Assembly: GCF_040372165.1 (NCBI RefSeq)
Contig: NZ_BAABWG010000003.1
Span: 496,001-560,000 of the forward strand
DNA: 64,000 bases
Direction of reading: 5' to 3'
DNA from: Hydrogenophaga sp040372165
GTDB taxonomy: Bacteria; Pseudomonadota; Gammaproteobacteria; Burkholderiales; Burkholderiaceae_C
Program-made: the position numbers and the translations under genes
Notes under the pieces: generated by a model
Seen by the model: only the letters and a program-made list of their open reading frames with translations
What the model was told of the DNA's origin: nothing
Database searches by the model: none
Shown: piece after piece, positions 17,379 to 26,137 of the stretch
Layout: the number at the start of each line of letters is the position of its first letter
Position numbering within the stretch: position 1 is the stretch's first letter

Positions 17379-17822
17379 GTGAACCGTCTGGATGTGACAG
17401 AGAAAATCATCAGCGTCAAAGTCGCCAAGGGTATTCAGTGGGCTGATGTGGCCAAGAAGGTCAAGCAGTCGAAAGAGTGGACCACTGCACTGTGCCTGGG
17501 TCAGATGACGGCAACAGCTGCACAGGCCAAGGTGGTCGGGAAGATCTTTGGCCTCAATGCTGAAGAGCAGAAGTGGCTGCAGGTGGTGCCGTCCAAAGGT
17601 GCGGCTTCTCCCACGCAGCCGGTTGACCCGCTCATCTACCGCTTCTACGAACTGGTCAACGTCTACGGACCTACCATCAAGGAGCTGATTCACGAGGAGT
17701 TTGGCGACGGCATCATGAGCGCCATCGACTTCTCCATGGACATCACGCGCGAACCCGACCCCAAAGGTGACCGAGTGCATGTGGTGATGTCAGGCAAGTT
17801 CCTGCCCTACAAGACCTACTGA
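17379..17822 (+). CDS. cynS: Cyanate hydratase (cyanase)
   Basis: 147 residues. It catalyses bicarbonate-dependent breakdown of cyanate to ammonia and carbon dioxide, normally as a cytosolic homodecamer. The N-terminal helical DNA-binding-like fold (KGIQWADVAKKVKQSKEW) and the catalytic C-terminal part are present, with Arg88 and Glu91 in IYRFYELV and Ser114 in GIMSAIDFSM corresponding to the known active-site Arg-Glu-Ser. The start is GTG behind a strong GGAGGA ribosome-binding site. It has its own sigma-54 promoter and ends the nitrogen-scavenging cluster. CynT/carbonic anhydrase and CynR are absent here. Confidence 0.95.
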   Translation: MNRLDVTEKIISVKVAKGIQWADVAKKVKQSKEWTTALCLGQMTATAAQAKVVGKIFGLNAEEQKWLQVVPSKGAASPTQPVDPLIYRFYELVNVYGPTIKELIHEEFGDGIMSAIDFSMDITREPDPKGDRVHVVMSGKFLPYKTY

Positions 17823-17857
17823 TCGAAGGTCTCGCCTTCCCGCTGCTCGTTCGAGGG

Positions 17858-18853
17858 TCAGCCGGGAGGTGCTTCGGCCGCATGTATCCTGCCCACCATG
17901 TCGGCGTTGCGCGGTGCATGGTCGTTCGTCGAACTCGCCAGTGCAACCACGGCGCCACACAGCGCATCGATCTCTGTGCGTCGTCCTGCGGCCAGATCAT
18001 CGGCCATGCTCGAGCGCGCGTGTTCGTCGATGCGCAGCATGCGCGCTGCGACCAGTCGGAACAGCCAGTTGGGTAGCCGAAGCACCTGCACCAGCCGCCG
18101 CCAGGGCAAGGGCGTGAGCTGAGCAGGTGCAATACCGGCCCTGGTCAGCACATCGAGCGCTTCTTCCATCAGGCCGGCGAAGACGAGGCGGTGCTCTCTT
18201 TGCAGCAATTGGGCGCGCAGAGGCAAGCCAGAGAGGGCATTGACCGGGTTGTTCAGGTTGAGCAGCAGCTTGCCCCATTGCACAGGTGCCAGATCGGAAT
18301 GCAAGTCCAGCCCCAGACCCGAACGCTCAAAAATGGGCTGCCATGGCTTCAGCCCTGCCGCGGATTCGGCTGCCAGCCGACCAGTGGTGCCACGATGAAA
18401 GTGCGTCGCTGACAAAGCGGCGATGTTGAAGGGAACCATGGCCGGAATCACATGAAGTGAAGGTGCTGCAAGCTGAGCGCGGTCCGCGTTGTCGATACCG
18501 TTCTGCAAACTGAGCACGGGTGTCTGCGCGGGCAAGGCATCGGCCAGCTGGCGTGCTGCCTCTTGCGTGGCACCGCTCTTGACGCACAACAGCACCAAAT
18601 CAAAACGGATGTCCTTTGGCACCTGAGTGTGCAGTACGAGCTCGGACGGTTTCAGGCCAGCGTCCCGCCCGTCCATGTCTGTGATGCGCAAGCCTTGCTC
18701 TTGCAGCGCGCGAACCACACGCGGGCGACCCACCCATTGCACGCGAGCACCAGCGGTTTGCAGACAAGCGCCCACATAACAACCCACGCTGCCCGCGCCC
18801 ATGATGAGGACGGAGGGGGACGACTTGTGGGTGTGGTCGGTTGAGGCCTGCAT
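17858..18853 (-). CDS. Ketopantoate reductase-like (PanE/ApbA) oxidoreductase
   Basis: 331 residues. The N-terminal Rossmann fold shows LIMGAGSVGCYVGA (GxGxxG) and VGRPRVVRAL, followed by LVLLCVKSGAT and LSLQNGIDN, the landmarks of 2-dehydropantoate 2-reductase. A C-terminal helical domain (KLLLNLNNPVNALSGL with the conserved Lys-Asn) fits too. It would reduce ketopantoate to pantoate with NADPH in CoA synthesis, but many paralogues of this family act on other 2-keto acids, so no symbol is given. ATG 18853 gives the expected length. It converges on cynS with a 35-base gap that holds a small GAAGG/CCTTC stem. Confidence 0.85.
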   Translation of the reverse strand: MQASTDHTHKSSPSVLIMGAGSVGCYVGACLQTAGARVQWVGRPRVVRALQEQGLRITDMDGRDAGLKPSELVLHTQVPKDIRFDLVLLCVKSGATQEAARQLADALPAQTPVLSLQNGIDNADRAQLAAPSLHVIPAMVPFNIAALSATHFHRGTTGRLAAESAAGLKPWQPIFERSGLGLDLHSDLAPVQWGKLLLNLNNPVNALSGLPLRAQLLQREHRLVFAGLMEEALDVLTRAGIAPAQLTPLPWRRLVQVLRLPNWLFRLVAARMLRIDEHARSSMADDLAAGRRTEIDALCGAVVALASSTNDHAPRNADMVGRIHAAEAPPG

Positions 18854-19019
18854 GCAAATCGAAATGGGGTTGCCGATCGGTGCCACATGGTACCAATGAA
18901 GCCGGCGCTTCGGGTGCCTGAGCTCCAGTAATAACTGAAGGCTGCTCCTTAGCCACATTGTGCGAAATCTGACGGGGGTGCGGTTGACCGGCGGTAGTCA
19001 ATTTGCTAACGCCAGGCCT

Positions 19020-19046
19020 CAAGCTTTCGGGACTCTCCGCCGATAA
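19020..19046 (+). promoter_or_regulatory. Sigma-28 (FliA) class promoter for the chemotaxis operon
   Basis: CAAGCTTT-N11-GCCGATAA: the -10 box matches the FliA consensus GCCGATAA perfectly with the correct 11-base spacer, and the -35 box matches TAAAGTTT at five of eight bases. It lies 132 bases before the first gene of the operon. This places the cluster among late flagellar genes. The remaining sequence between 18854 and 19178 shows nothing else I can name. Confidence 0.7.
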
Positions 19047-19178
19047 GTTTCAGACCGGTGAGTCGGCGCAAAGCCGCAGCCGGACTGGCTTTCAGCTCAA
19101 TGAGTACCTCTGGCGACCGAGGTGAACTGCTTGGTATGAAAGTCGAATGACCTTCACCTGAATATCGAGCACTTTGGT

Positions 19179-20243
19179 ATGAGTCTGCTACACAACGCAA
19201 ACGAAAGTCTGGCAAGTCGGCTACCCGCCGGCCTGGCCTCCTGGCTGATGCATCCGCTGGACCGGATGCGGTCTGGTCAGTCACCCGCAGCGGGCGACGA
19301 CCAGATGCGGGAACTGGCCGAGCGCGTGTCTGAAGCCACTGGCTTGTGGGCCATGCACATTGGTACGGCGCAGGATCAGATGCGTGACGCCACTGAAAGC
19401 TTGCTCGCAGGTTTTGCCGGCATTCTGGAAGAGCTGGATCACATTGTGTCGCCCGGCATGGGTGGTACCGATGAGCTGACGTCAGAAGAGGTCGATCAGC
19501 GGGCATCGATGCTGGCCCGTTGTGAAAAGCAGTTGCGCACCTTGCTCGACAACTTCGGCAGCTTTGTCGAGTCGCGCGACGGCATGATGAATTCGGTGCG
19601 TTCGCTCTCCACCGCATCCGAGAGTCTGGCCAACATGGCCGAAGACGTGAGCAAGCTGGCTCGCCAGACCAATTTGTTGTCCATCAACGCCGCCATTGAA
19701 GCTGCGCGTGCCGGAGAAAGTGGCCGAGGCTTCTCGGTTGTGGCGGCAGAGGTGCGCAGGCTGTCGGGCGAATCCGGGTCTACCGGCAAGAGCATCGCCG
19801 ATCAGGTCACCAAGTTCAGCTCACGCATGGAAAAAGTCATTGGCGACGCCGATGAACATGCGCGCCGTGACGCGGAGGCCGTGCAGTCCTCCGGACAGAT
19901 CGTCAATGACGTCATCTCGCAGGTCGATGGTGCCGTGTCGGACCTGAATGCGCGTGCGTCCGATCTGCGCGAGCGTGGCTTGAACGTGCGCGCCCAGGTC
20001 GAGCAGATGATGATCAATTTCCAGTTTCAGGATCGCGTCCAGCAGATCCTCGATCAGGTACGCAGCTCCATGGAAGAGGCAGCACGTGTACTGATCGCAT
20101 CGGTCGAGCAGGGTGATGTGCCCGATCCGCAAGTCTGGACCGCCATGCTCAGCGCTGGCTACACCACCGACGAGCAGCGCAATGCATCCACTGGCGCCAC
20201 AGGCGGAGCCACCGGCTCGACCAGCGAAACCACGTTCTTCTGA
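19179..20243 (+). CDS. Soluble methyl-accepting chemotaxis-like protein
   Basis: 354 residues without signal peptide or membrane segment. Residues about 140-215 contain an MCP hairpin tip (LARQTNLLSINAAIEAARAGESGRGFSVVAAEVRRLS) that binds CheA/CheW. Upstream, residues 40-135 are helical without a recognisable ligand domain. Downstream, the segment VEQMMINFQFQDRVQQILDQV is reminiscent of CheZ/CheX-type helical motifs but no CheZ can be claimed. First gene of the operon, so it is probably co-assembled with the neighbouring CheA. The ribosome-binding site is weak. Confidence 0.8.
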   Translation: MSLLHNANESLASRLPAGLASWLMHPLDRMRSGQSPAAGDDQMRELAERVSEATGLWAMHIGTAQDQMRDATESLLAGFAGILEELDHIVSPGMGGTDELTSEEVDQRASMLARCEKQLRTLLDNFGSFVESRDGMMNSVRSLSTASESLANMAEDVSKLARQTNLLSINAAIEAARAGESGRGFSVVAAEVRRLSGESGSTGKSIADQVTKFSSRMEKVIGDADEHARRDAEAVQSSGQIVNDVISQVDGAVSDLNARASDLRERGLNVRAQVEQMMINFQFQDRVQQILDQVRSSMEEAARVLIASVEQGDVPDPQVWTAMLSAGYTTDEQRNASTGATGGATGSTSETTFF

Positions 20244-20266
20244 AAGGCCCTTGCAGGGAGTTCCCC

Positions 20267-20638
20267 ATGTCCAAAACCATACTGATTGTCGACGACTCAA
20301 GCTCATTGCGCACTGTCGTCAAGCTTGCCCTGACGCGATCGGGCTACACAGTGATTGAAGCCGGCGACGGCAAGGAAGGACTTGCCCAGCTTGAGAAGGC
20401 CGGCAAGGTCAACCTCATCGTCAGCGACGTGAACATGCCCAACATGGACGGCATCACCTTCGTGACCGAGGTGAAGAAGCACCCAAGGCACAAGTTCACG
20501 CCCGTGGTGATGCTCACCACCGAAGGACAGGACGCGAAGAAAGAGCAGGGCCGGGCTGCGGGTGCCAAGGCTTGGATTTGCAAACCGTTCAATCCGCCAC
20601 AACTGCTCGACGCCGTCTCCAAGCTCATCCTGCCCTGA
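20267..20638 (+). CDS. cheY: CheY-type single-domain response regulator
   Basis: 123 residues forming one receiver domain: acidic pair at Asp9/Asp10 (IVDDSSSLR), phospho-acceptor Asp54 in VSDVNMPNMDG, Thr in VVMLTTEG and Lys in WICKPFNP. It takes phosphate from CheA and signals to the flagellar motor or modulates adaptation. It lies 23 bases after the soluble MCP with an AGGGAG ribosome-binding site and 10 bases before the STAS gene. Confidence 0.93.
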   Translation: MSKTILIVDDSSSLRTVVKLALTRSGYTVIEAGDGKEGLAQLEKAGKVNLIVSDVNMPNMDGITFVTEVKKHPRHKFTPVVMLTTEGQDAKKEQGRAAGAKAWICKPFNPPQLLDAVSKLILP

Positions 20639-20648
20639 AAGGCCTGAC

Positions 20649-20966
20649 ATGGAAATGCCAAGAACGCTTCCTGATGAAGTGACGATCTACACGGTCGGCG
20701 AGCTCAAGCCCTTGTGCCAGGGCTGGCTGACCCAGACCGCCGATGAACCCGGTTCGCAAGATGCGACCTGGGCGCTGGACGCCCATGCGGTGGGTCAGGC
20801 CGACGCTGCCGGTGTGCAACTGATGCTGGCGCTGGACAAATCACTGGCCGGCATGCAGCGACGCTTGCAGTTGCTCAATCCCTCAAACGTCCTGTCCGAG
20901 GCATGTGCCTCGCTGGGGCTGGCCGACTGGCTGGCCGAGCGAACCGTGAAAGGAGACCCGGCATGA
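20649..20966 (+). CDS. STAS-domain protein in chemotaxis operon
   Basis: 105 residues. The pattern VTIYTVGELKPLCQGWL...WALDAHAVGQADAAGVQLMLAL...LLNPSNVLSEACASLGLADWL follows an anti-sigma-factor-antagonist (STAS) fold. The usual phospho-Ser/Thr position after the second strand is DAHAVGQADAAG, where the conserved Ser/Thr is replaced by Ala, so classical kinase control may be lost. Such proteins occur between cheY and cheA in some bacteria; their role is not well defined. Its stop overlaps the cheA start (ATGA), showing coupling. Confidence 0.75.
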   Translation: MEMPRTLPDEVTIYTVGELKPLCQGWLTQTADEPGSQDATWALDAHAVGQADAAGVQLMLALDKSLAGMQRRLQLLNPSNVLSEACASLGLADWLAERTVKGDPA

Positions 20967-23161
20967 GCCAGGAAGATGCCGATCGCAGCTTCATTCTTGA
21001 AGCCTTGCCAGCCTTCATCAGCGAAGCGGGCGAGCAGCTCGAGAGCATTGAACAGCTGTTGCTGGAGCTGGAAGATGACCCGAAAAACAGCGACCTGCTA
21101 GGCGCCCTGTTCCGTTGCGCGCACACGGTCAAGGGTTCGGCAGGCATCTTCGGGCTGGACGAGGTGGTGGCTTTCACCCACCACGTCGAGACCTTGCTCG
21201 ATCGCCTGCGCGACGGGCTGGTCAGCCTCTCCCCGGACATGAGCACCTTGCTGCTGCAATGCAACGACCAGATCCGGGCACTGATCGATCAGGCGCAGAG
21301 TGGTAAAGGGCCCAGCGACGATGCCCATGCGCATCGCACGAAGCTGGAACAAAGCCTCATGCGTTTCAGTGGAGACCAAGGCGGCGGGGCAGATGCCGGC
21401 ACCGATGAGGGGCAGGAAGCCTCTGCAGCGACGACGGCCGAGGCGGTTACCGAAGGGCATGGTCGCTGGCACATCGATGTGCGGTTCCATGCCGACACCT
21501 TCCGCAACGGTATGGACCCGATGGCCATCCTCAACTATGTGCGCGGCCTTGGCATCGTGAGCAACATGGTTTGCCGCGTGGACGATGTGCCGGCACTGGA
21601 ACCGATGGACCCCGAGAGCTGCCACCTGGGCTTCCAGTTTGATCTGGACACCGATGCTGACCAGGCCGCCATCGAATCTGCCTTCACCTTTGTGCAGGAA
21701 GACTGCACGCTGGAGATCCAGCCGCCACAGAAGAGCAGCGCACCTGCTGCCACGGCCAACGCCGAGCCTTCTGCGAGTGCCGCTGCTTCAGCAGCAGAAA
21801 TCTCTGGCGGGGCGACAAAGGCTGCCACGGCGGTCAAGGGCGAGTCAAAGGCCAACCCACCTGCCCAGGCAACAGCGGCCCGCGGCGACGCCAAAGCCTC
21901 GTCCCCCGCAGTGGGCGAGCAGCGCTTCATCCGTGTGCAGGCCGACCGGCTTGATGACGTCATCAACCTGCTCGGTGAGCTGGTGATCGCCGGCGCCGGC
22001 GCCCAGATGCTGGCGCGTCAGTCGGGCATGGGTACCCTGGTTGAAGCCAATGACCAGATCAACTCGCTGATCGAAGAGATCCGCAATGGCACCTTGCAAC
22101 TGCGCATGGTTCCGATCGGCGAGACCTTCTCTCGCTTTCGGCGAGTGGTGCGCGACACGGCAGCCGAGCTGGGCAAGGACGTGCAGCTGGAGATTGTCGG
22201 CGGCGACACCGAACTCGACAAATCGGTGGTCGAGCGCATCGCCGATCCGCTCATGCACCTGGTGCGCAACGCGCTGGACCATGGGCTGGAAAGCCCGGCA
22301 CAACGCGAGGCTGTTGGCAAGCCGGCGCAAGGCAAGCTGACCCTGAGTGCCTGCCATGAGTCAGGCAGCATCCATATCCGCATTGTGGATGACGGGCGTG
22401 GCATTTCGCGTGAGAAAGTGCTGGCCCGGGCGTGGGATCGAGGGATCGTCGACCGCAATGTCACGCCTGCCGACGCCGACATCCTCAAGCTGATTTTCGA
22501 GCCCGGCTTCTCAACCGCCGAACAGGTGACCAACCTCTCTGGCCGTGGTGTGGGCATGGACGTGGTCCGTCGCAACATCGAAGCGCTGCGCGGTCAGGTC
22601 CAGATTTCCAGCGTTGAAGGCAAAGGCTCGACCATCGAGATCCGGCTGCCGTTGACGCTGGCGATCATCGACGGCTTCCTCGTTGGCGTGGGTGACTCAC
22701 GCTTCATCTTCCCGCTCGATGCGGTGGTGGAAGTGATCGAGAACCGTCCGACCACCAGTGAGCTCGACCACCGCGGGCGCGGCGTGGCCGAGCTGCGAGG
22801 CCAGGTGCTGCCGCTGGTTTGCCTGCGCTCGCTCTACGGCCTGGAATCCCCGCCGCCGGCGCGAGCGAGTGTGGTCGTCATCCGATCGGGCATGGAGCGC
22901 TATGGCGTTCTGGTCGATCAACTCATGGGGCAGCACCAGACGGTCATCAAACCGCTGGGGCGCCTGTTCCAAAGTCTGCGCGGCGTATCCGGTTCGTCCA
23001 TTCTGGGCAACGGCGATGTGGCGCTCATCTGTGACGTGGCTTCCCTTTGGCAACTGACCACCCACCCGCCGGGTTCAGGTGCCACCGGTGCCCCGCCACC
23101 GAAGGCGAGAGCCGCCCAATCCAAGTCCCCAACCATTGCTGAAACCCCTACCTTCTCTTGA
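20963..23161 (+). CDS. cheA: Chemotaxis histidine kinase CheA
   Basis: 732 residues. The P1 HPt domain has phospho-His54 in RCAHTVKGSAG. A central region (about 165-255) resembles a P2 response-regulator docking domain, followed by a 60-residue Ala/Pro/Ser linker. P3 dimerisation and P4 ATPase follow (VRNALDHG N-box, DDGRGI, GRGVGMDVVRRNI), and the C-terminal CheW-like P5 ends with RGQVLPLVCLRSLYG. It autophosphorylates in complexes with the receptors and CheW and passes phosphate to CheY and CheB. ATG 20963 overlaps the preceding stop codon. Confidence 0.95.
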   Translation: MSQEDADRSFILEALPAFISEAGEQLESIEQLLLELEDDPKNSDLLGALFRCAHTVKGSAGIFGLDEVVAFTHHVETLLDRLRDGLVSLSPDMSTLLLQCNDQIRALIDQAQSGKGPSDDAHAHRTKLEQSLMRFSGDQGGGADAGTDEGQEASAATTAEAVTEGHGRWHIDVRFHADTFRNGMDPMAILNYVRGLGIVSNMVCRVDDVPALEPMDPESCHLGFQFDLDTDADQAAIESAFTFVQEDCTLEIQPPQKSSAPAATANAEPSASAAASAAEISGGATKAATAVKGESKANPPAQATAARGDAKASSPAVGEQRFIRVQADRLDDVINLLGELVIAGAGAQMLARQSGMGTLVEANDQINSLIEEIRNGTLQLRMVPIGETFSRFRRVVRDTAAELGKDVQLEIVGGDTELDKSVVERIADPLMHLVRNALDHGLESPAQREAVGKPAQGKLTLSACHESGSIHIRIVDDGRGISREKVLARAWDRGIVDRNVTPADADILKLIFEPGFSTAEQVTNLSGRGVGMDVVRRNIEALRGQVQISSVEGKGSTIEIRLPLTLAIIDGFLVGVGDSRFIFPLDAVVEVIENRPTTSELDHRGRGVAELRGQVLPLVCLRSLYGLESPPPARASVVVIRSGMERYGVLVDQLMGQHQTVIKPLGRLFQSLRGVSGSSILGNGDVALICDVASLWQLTTHPPGSGATGAPPPKARAAQSKSPTIAETPTFS

Positions 23162-23172
23162 GGAGAAACCAC

Positions 23173-25572
23173 ATGACAACCCCACAATACTCCTGGACCG
23201 CACGCCTCTTCGCTGGAGAAGAACTCAAGCAGCTCGGTGCGCAGCTGGACGAACAGAGCGGCAAGCTCGAAGCGGCCAAGGCCAAGCTGGCCAAGACCGA
23301 GCAAGCGCACGAGGAACTGAGCAATCAGGCCACAGGCGTTCTCTCCGCCATTGACACGAGCTATGCTTTCATCGAGTTCGAGCCCGATGGCACCATCATT
23401 TCGGCCAACCGGAACTTCTGCAAGACAGTGGGCTACGAGCTCAGCGAGATCAAGGGCAAGCATCACCGCATGTTCGTCGAAAAGGCATACGGTGAGTCGC
23501 GTGAGTACAGCGCATTCTGGGAAGCGCTCAATGCCGGTCAGAACCAGGTCGACGAGTTCAAGCGCATCACCAAGAGCGGTAAACCGATCTGGATCCAGGC
23601 CACCTATGCGGCCGTCAAGGATGACAGTGGCGCAGTGGTGAAGGTGGTCAAGATTGCCACCGACGTGACGGCGCAGCGCCTGCGCTCAGCCGACTGGGAG
23701 GGCCAGCTCAGTGCCATCGGCAAGGCACAGGCCGTGATCGAGTTCGATCTCAAGGGCAACATCCTCACCGCCAACGAGAACTTTTGCCAGGCGCTGGGCT
23801 ACGCGCTGGAAGAAATCAAGGGCAAGCACCACAGCCTGTTTGTCGATGCTGCCTACCGCGCCAGCCCGGAGTACACCGCTTTCTGGGAAAAGCTGGGCCG
23901 TGGTCAGTTCGATGCTGGCCAGTACCGTCGCTTTGGCAAGGGTGGCAAGGAGATCTGGATTCAGGCGAGCTACAACCCGATCTTCGATCTTGACGGCAAG
24001 CCGTTCAAAGTCGTCAAGTACGCGTCCGACATCACTGCCCAGAAACTGCAGAGTGCTGACTACGAGGGTCAGCTTGCGGCCATCAGCAAGGCGCAGGCCG
24101 TGATCGAGTTCGATCTCAAGGGCAACATCCTGACCGCCAACGAGAATTTCCTGGCCACGCTGGGCTACCGCCTGGAAGAGATCAAGGGCAAGCACCACAG
24201 CCTGTTTGTGGACCCGGCGGAGCGCTCGCAACCGGCTTATCGCGAGTTCTGGGAGCGACTGGCACAGGGTACGTTCGATTCGGGTCGCTATCGCCGCATC
24301 GACAAGTTCGGCAAAGACATCTGGATCCAGGCCAGCTACAACCCCATCATGGACATGAACGGCAAGCCGTTCAAAGTGGTCAAGTACGCCACCAACGTGA
24401 CCGAGCAGGTCAAGGCGGCCGACATGCTGGCCCTGGTGGTGGAGCAGGCACAAGCCGTCACCGGTGCGGCCAAGGACGGCGATCTGGATCAGCGCATTCC
24501 GCTGGACGGAAAGTCCGGTGCGCCGCGCGAGCTGTGCGTGGGCATCAACTCTTTGCTGGAGACCACCAGCGAAATTTTTGGCGACGTCGGCCGTGTGTTC
24601 AGCGGGTTGTCCAACGGCGATCTGAGCCAGCGCATCGAGCGTGATTGCTCAGGCGTGTTCGAAGTTCTCAAGAACGATGCCAATGCCAGCAGCGAGAAGC
24701 TGTCCGAGATCATTGAGGAAGTGCGCGGCGCAGCGGATGCGCTCAATGGCGCAGCCAACCAGGTCAGTGCCACGGCTCAAAGCCTGTCGCAGGCAGCGAG
24801 TGAGCAGGCTTCGTCAGTGGAAGAAACCACATCGTCGGTGGACCTGATGTCGGCCTCCATCTCCCAGAACAGCGATAACGCCCGCGTCACCGACGGCATG
24901 GCCACCAAGGCCAGCAAGGAAGCCAGTGACGGTGGCAAGGCCGTGACCCTGACGGTCGACGCCATGAAGCAGATTGCAGCGAAGATCAGCATCGTCGACG
25001 ACATTGCCTACCAGACCAACCTGCTGGCCCTGAACGCTGCGATCGAAGCGGCGCGTGCGGGCGAACATGGCAAGGGCTTTGCCGTGGTGGCTGCCGAGGT
25101 GCGCAAGCTGGCTGAGCGCAGCCAGGAAGCGGCCAAGGAAATCGGCAATCTGGCTGACAAGAGTGTCTCCACCGCCGAAGGGGCGGGCAAGCTGCTCGAC
25201 GAAATCGTGCCGTCCATTCAGAAGACCAGCGAGCTGGTGCAGGAAATTGCCGCCGCATCGACCGAGCAGAGTCAGTCGGTCACGCAGATTGGTGGTGCGA
25301 TGGGTCAGTTGTCCAAGGCCACCCAACAAAACGCCTCGGCTTCGGAAGAGCTGGCAGCCACATCGGAAGAACTCTCCGGTCAGGCCGGGCAGCTGTTGCA
25401 GGCGGTCTCCTTCTTCGGCAACGGGCAGGGCAGTGGCCACGCCCGGGACGATGGTCACGGAAGTGCCAAAGGCCGTGGCGCAGCGCCTGCGCGTGCAGCC
25501 AAGCGTCTCAACGGCATGGGCACTGCGCCTGCGCCAGAGCTCGCCGCCTCCGGCAACTTCCGCCCTTACTGA
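23173..25572 (+). CDS. Soluble chemoreceptor with three PAS domains
   Basis: 799 residues with no membrane segment. A short N-terminal coiled coil is followed by three PAS domains starting near residues 59, 180 and 302, then two HAMP-like units (GDLDQRIPLDG and NGDLSQRIERD, about 435-495) and an MCP signalling domain with tip YQTNLLALNAAIEAARAGEHGKGFAVVAAEVRKLAERSQ. The second and third PAS domains are exactly 122 codons apart and nearly identical over long stretches, each with AVIEFDLKGNILTANENF and EIKGKHHSLFVD. Cytosolic; PAS pockets may hold flavin or haem for energy or redox taxis. AGGAG ribosome-binding site before ATG 23173. Confidence 0.93.
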   Translation: MTTPQYSWTARLFAGEELKQLGAQLDEQSGKLEAAKAKLAKTEQAHEELSNQATGVLSAIDTSYAFIEFEPDGTIISANRNFCKTVGYELSEIKGKHHRMFVEKAYGESREYSAFWEALNAGQNQVDEFKRITKSGKPIWIQATYAAVKDDSGAVVKVVKIATDVTAQRLRSADWEGQLSAIGKAQAVIEFDLKGNILTANENFCQALGYALEEIKGKHHSLFVDAAYRASPEYTAFWEKLGRGQFDAGQYRRFGKGGKEIWIQASYNPIFDLDGKPFKVVKYASDITAQKLQSADYEGQLAAISKAQAVIEFDLKGNILTANENFLATLGYRLEEIKGKHHSLFVDPAERSQPAYREFWERLAQGTFDSGRYRRIDKFGKDIWIQASYNPIMDMNGKPFKVVKYATNVTEQVKAADMLALVVEQAQAVTGAAKDGDLDQRIPLDGKSGAPRELCVGINSLLETTSEIFGDVGRVFSGLSNGDLSQRIERDCSGVFEVLKNDANASSEKLSEIIEEVRGAADALNGAANQVSATAQSLSQAASEQASSVEETTSSVDLMSASISQNSDNARVTDGMATKASKEASDGGKAVTLTVDAMKQIAAKISIVDDIAYQTNLLALNAAIEAARAGEHGKGFAVVAAEVRKLAERSQEAAKEIGNLADKSVSTAEGAGKLLDEIVPSIQKTSELVQEIAAASTEQSQSVTQIGGAMGQLSKATQQNASASEELAATSEELSGQAGQLLQAVSFFGNGQGSGHARDDGHGSAKGRGAAPARAAKRLNGMGTAPAPELAASGNFRPY
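23710..24441 (+). repeat. In-frame tandem duplication of a PAS-coding unit (2 x 366 bp)
   Basis: Bases 23710-24075 and 24076-24441 encode PAS2 and PAS3. The two units align without a gap at 366-bp offset, and segments such as that around 23722-23785 versus 24088-24151 differ only at a few silent positions. PAS1 (from about 23344) is the more diverged copy at the same period. Confidence 0.8.
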
Positions 25573-25615
25573 AACCAGATCCGGCCCTTCAACAGCCAGA
25601 ACGGGAGGCTCATTC

Positions 25616-26137
25616 ATGAGCACAGACCAAGTGACCCTGCCTGACGAGCAGGAAACCGACACCACCCAGGTGCTGACCTTTCACCTGGGCCAGGAGACTT
25701 TCGCCATGAACATCGGGTCGGTGCGCGAGATCATTCAGTACGGCTCCATCACCTCGGTGCCGCTGATGCCGGAGTTTGTCCGCGGAGTGATCAACCTGCG
25801 CGGAGCCGTGGTGCCGGTGATCGACCTGCACTCTCGCTTTGGCCGTTCGCTGGGCCAGGTGGGCAAGAAGACCTGCGTGGTGATCTTCGATGCCTCCCGA
25901 AACGGAGAGCGGGCAGAGATCGGCTTGCTGGTCGACTCGGTGAGCGAGGTTGTGGATGTGCCCACCGACAGCATCGAGCCAGCCCCGGGTTTCGGAACGA
26001 CCGTGCGACGGGACTTCATCTTCGGCATCGGAAAGATCGATGGCGAGTTCGTCACGATTCTGGATCCGGAGAAAGCATTTGATGTGGACGACATGGCGCG
26101 GCTTTGCGAAAGCGCGCAGGAAGCGGTGGCCGCATGA
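25616..26137 (+). CDS. cheW: Chemotaxis adaptor CheW
   Basis: 173 residues. The CheW fold is visible in LTFHLGQETFAMNIGSVREIIQY, VRGVINLRGAVVPVIDLHSRFG and IGLLVDSVSEVVDV. It couples the receptors of this cluster to CheA. ATG 25616 has a CGGGAGG ribosome-binding site; a longer open frame upstream runs antiregister through the receptor gene and is not real. Its stop overlaps the cheR start. Confidence 0.95.
   Translation: MSTDQVTLPDEQETDTTQVLTFHLGQETFAMNIGSVREIIQYGSITSVPLMPEFVRGVINLRGAVVPVIDLHSRFGRSLGQVGKKTCVVIFDASRNGERAEIGLLVDSVSEVVDVPTDSIEPAPGFGTTVRRDFIFGIGKIDGEFVTILDPEKAFDVDDMARLCESAQEAVAA

Noticed and set aside
19179..20243. Reading the first chemotaxis gene as cheZ
   Set aside because: The protein contains an MCP signalling tip (residues about 160-195) that CheZ lacks; only a short C-terminal helix resembles CheZ.
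23344..24441. Regular 366-bp repeats considered as a CRISPR or mobile repeat
   Set aside because: The repeats are in frame, coding and each equals one PAS domain; there are no spacers.
25055..25615. Upstream extension of the cheW frame into the receptor gene
   Set aside because: The extension is Arg/Pro/Ser-rich noise in another frame of the MCP gene; cheW has its own ribosome-binding site and ATG at 25616.
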